Assembly (NCBI GenBank): GCA_023250675.1
Contig: JAHFAE010000014.1
Location: 1-48,103, forward strand
Length of the DNA stretch: 48,103 bases
Source of the DNA: Oligoflexia bacterium
GTDB taxonomy: Bacteria; Bdellovibrionota; Bdellovibrionia; JABDDW01
Direction of reading: 5' to 3'
Shown here: positions 45,877 to 48,103 of the stretch, piece by piece
How positions within the stretch are numbered: the stretch's first letter is position 1
Layout of the letters: every line of letters begins with the position of its first letter
Position numbers and translations under genes: made by a program
The notes under the pieces: model-generated
Databases searched by the model: none
Told to the model about the DNA's origin: nothing
The model's input: only the letters and a program-made list of their open reading frames with translations

Positions 45877-47973
45877 ATGATTGCTAGGCCCCTCAAAACT
45901 GAGGATCTCAAAAATACCCGAAACATCGGGATCATGGCCCATATCGACGCTGGTAAGACCACGACCACTGAGCGTGTGCTTTATTACACCGGAGTGAATT
46001 ACAAAATGGGAGAAGTCCATGATGGTGCTGCAACTATGGATTGGATGCCTCAAGAGCAAGAGCGTGGGATAACCATTACTTCGGCTGCCACGAGCTGTGC
46101 TTGGCGCGATCATCTCATAAATATTATCGATACTCCGGGACACGTTGATTTCACTATTGAAGTTGAGCGTTCTTTGAGAGTTCTTGATGGTGCGGTCTGT
46201 GTATTCGACGCCGTAAATGGTGTAGAACCTCAGTCAGAAACAGTTTGGCGCCAGGCTGATAAGTACCATGTTCCTAGAATTGCGTTTATTAATAAGATGG
46301 ATCGAGTGGGAGCTGACTTCACAATGAGTTGGGGGTCAATAAAAGAGAAACTAAGTGCAAATCCCATTCCCATTCAAATCCCCGTTGGTAGTGAAGATCA
46401 ATACAAAGGTGTGGTTGATCTTTTAAAAATGAAGGCTGTCGTTTGGGCCGATGATAGCTTAGGAGCAAATTACAGAATAGTTGATATTCCTGAAGAGCTT
46501 CTCGATGAAGCTGAAAAAATGCATGAGTACTTGGTTGAGCATGTAGCTGAGTTTGACGAAGCCCTTACTGAAAAATTTTTAGAAGGAAAAGATATTACAG
46601 CTGAAGAATTAAAATCGGCGCTTAGAAAAGGTACCATAAGTCTTAAAGGTGTTCCTGTGCTTTGTGGTGCTGCGTTCAAGAACAAAGGCGTTCAGCCCAT
46701 GCTTGATGCGGTGGTTGATTACCTCCCCAGCCCTTTGGATATTCCCGATGTAAAAGGTGTGGATGTTGACGACCACGATAAAACCATAACGAGAAAAACT
46801 GACTTTGGCGCACCATTTAGCGCTTTGGCTTTTAAAATTGTGACCGACCCGTTTGTTGGGCAGCTGACATATTTTAGAGTTTACTCGGGCTCGGTGAATG
46901 CTGGAAGTCACGTTAATAATCCAGCTAAAGATAAGAATGAACGCATTGGGCGATTGCTCAGAATGCATGCTAATCAAAGAGAAGATATCAGAGAAGTCAG
47001 AGCTGGTGATATTGCCGCGGCCGTAGGGTTAAAACATACAACCACGGGTGACACTCTTTGCGATAAGAGCCATCCCATTCTATTAGAAGCTATGCAATTT
47101 CCTCAGCCCGTTATCAGTATTGCCATTGAAGCTAAGACGACGGCTGATCAAGAAAAACTGGGTTTTGCCTTGCAAAAATTAGCTGTTGAAGATCCATCTT
47201 TTAGGGTGAAAGTCGACCACGAGACAGGTCAAACAATAATCTCTGGAATGGGTGAACTTCATCTTGAAATTATTGTTGATCGAATGATGAGAGAATTTAA
47301 AGTCGAAGCCAATGTAGGTAAGCCTCAAGTTGCCTATCGAGAAACAATAACTAAAGCGGTTAAGTCTGAAGGTAAATTCATAAGACAATCAGGTGGTAAA
47401 GGCCAGTACGGCCATTGCTGGCTCCAAATTGATCCCAATGAAGCCGGCAAAGGGTATCAATTTGTGAATAAAATTGCAGGGGGAACTATTCCTAAAGAAT
47501 TTATTCCTTCAATTGATAAGGGAATTCGTGAAGCTTGTGAAAATGGGATTTTAGCTGGATATCCTGTTGTGGATGTAAAAATCACTCTCATTGACGGTAG
47601 TTATCACGACGTAGATTCTTCAGAAATGGCCTTTAAAATTGCAGGTTCTATAGGCTTTAAAGAAGGTTGCCGAAACGCTCAACCCACTTTACTTGAACCC
47701 ATTATGAAAATTGAAGTTTCAACTCCTGAAGAGTTTATGGGAAGTGTGATCGGGGATTTGAATTCTCGTCGTGGAAAAATTTTGAATATGACCGCAAGGC
47801 ATTCAACCCAGGTTGTTTCAGCGGAAGTGCCTTTAGCGCTGATGTTTGGATATGCAACGGACCTTCGTTCTATGTCTCAAGGGAGAGCAAATTACTCGAT
47901 GGAATTTAATCGATATGCGGTCGTTCCTTCAAACGTAAGTAACGAAATTATTTCTCGGGCGCAGCAACATTAA
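45877..47973 (+). CDS. fusA: Elongation factor G
   Basis: EF-G drives translocation and, with RRF, ribosome recycling. The 698 residues have G1 [17 protein letters not shown], the EQERGITI switch, [13 protein letters not shown], domain II, domain IV with [10 protein letters not shown] and domain V with [18 protein letters not shown]. It starts 6 nt after the rpsG stop, with AGGTGG in the end of rpsG acting as the probable Shine-Dalgarno. A standard bacterial EF-G1 form by length and motif content. Confidence 0.97.
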   Translation: MIARPLKTEDLKNTRNIGIMAHIDAGKTTTTERVLYYTGVNYKMGEVHDGAATMDWMPQEQERGITITSAATSCAWRDHLINIIDTPGHVDFTIEVERSLRVLDGAVCVFDAVNGVEPQSETVWRQADKYHVPRIAFINKMDRVGADFTMSWGSIKEKLSANPIPIQIPVGSEDQYKGVVDLLKMKAVVWADDSLGANYRIVDIPEELLDEAEKMHEYLVEHVAEFDEALTEKFLEGKDITAEELKSALRKGTISLKGVPVLCGAAFKNKGVQPMLDAVVDYLPSPLDIPDVKGVDVDDHDKTITRKTDFGAPFSALAFKIVTDPFVGQLTYFRVYSGSVNAGSHVNNPAKDKNERIGRLLRMHANQREDIREVRAGDIAAAVGLKHTTTGDTLCDKSHPILLEAMQFPQPVISIAIEAKTTADQEKLGFALQKLAVEDPSFRVKVDHETGQTIISGMGELHLEIIVDRMMREFKVEANVGKPQVAYRETITKAVKSEGKFIRQSGGKGQYGHCWLQIDPNEAGKGYQFVNKIAGGTIPKEFIPSIDKGIREACENGILAGYPVVDVKITLIDGSYHDVDSSEMAFKIAGSIGFKEGCRNAQPTLLEPIMKIEVSTPEEFMGSVIGDLNSRRGKILNMTARHSTQVVSAEVPLALMFGYATDLRSMSQGRANYSMEFNRYAVVPSNVSNEIISRAQQH

Positions 47974-47987
47974 TTAGGAGATAAGCA

Positions 47988-48103
47988 ATGTCAAAAGAGA
48001 AATTTGAGCGTAAGAAACCCCACTGTAATATTGGAACGATTGGTCACGTTGACCATGGTAAGACGACTTTAACAGCGGCCATTACAAAGGTATTGGCGGA
48101 GAC
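47988..48103 (+). CDS. tuf: Elongation factor Tu (copy 2), 5' part, cut by window end
   Basis: The first 38 codons of a second tuf gene directly after fusA, as in the classical str operon. All 116 nt are identical to positions 31930-32045, including third codon positions, while the sequence before the ATG differs except for AAGCA just upstream. AGGAG lies 8 nt before the ATG. The remainder lies beyond the window. Confidence 0.96.
   Translation, partial: MSKEKFERKKPHCNIGTIGHVDHGKTTLTAAITKVLAE

Overview
The window looks like chromosomal housekeeping DNA from a flagellated Gram-negative bacterium, most likely a member of the Bdellovibrionota or a related former-deltaproteobacterial lineage. This is an inference from several features: short (277 aa) tandem flagellins, an NtrY/NtrX pair, many predicted envelope proteins with no obvious relatives, LPS genes (msbA, gmhB), moderate-to-low GC by eye, and frequent TTG/GTG starts with 4-nt stop/start overlaps. 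No phage, insertion sequence, CRISPR array or rRNA was seen.

Layout. 1-3275: the 3' part of smc, then ftsY with an N-terminal membrane anchor. 3430-8128: a Na/Pi cotransporter, a gmhB-DedA pair on the minus strand, and divergent msbA. 8125-11465: a secreted unknown protein, a Xer-type recombinase, a receiver-less sigma-54 activator and a strikingly bipolar Lys-rich/acidic small protein. 11673-15407: a YciB-like membrane protein, then two flagellin genes flanking a glycerophosphodiesterase gene that carries a -1 frameshift at an A7 run. 15761-19044: a hydrolase coupled to a four-cysteine small protein, then a lipoprotein and an outer-membrane-like protein. 19093-22458: a compact riboflavin operon ribD-ribE-ribBA-ribH with overlapping genes. 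22522-29686: a tight operon of an unknown basic protein, ntrY, ntrX, proS, pyrF and rlmB. 29780-31088: a GxQxGxxN repeat surface protein and a small unknown protein. 31409-48103: a large block of translation and transcription genes: tRNA-Thr, -Tyr, -Gly, -Thr, tuf, rpmG, tRNA-Trp, secE, nusG, rplK, rplA, rplJ, rplL, rpoB, rpoC, then rpsL, rpsG, fusA and the start of a second, identical tuf.

The most interesting signal is upstream of the two flagellin genes. Both have a sigma-28 (FliA)-like promoter with identical spacing, about 265 nt before the start codon. Both leaders then contain a hairpin presenting GGA in its loop, a second hairpin whose sequence differs but whose pairing is kept, and a four-codon upstream ORF (Met-Thr-Gly-Gly-stop) with its own Shine-Dalgarno whose Gly-Gly codons are the flagellin Shine-Dalgarno. 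This suggests post-transcriptional control of flagellin synthesis, possibly by a CsrA-like protein or by translation of the leader peptide. Other points worth checking are the possible programmed -1 frameshift in the glycerophosphodiesterase gene, a promoter that starts inside the rpoBC terminator, predicted leaderless mRNAs, and the bipolar histone-like protein.
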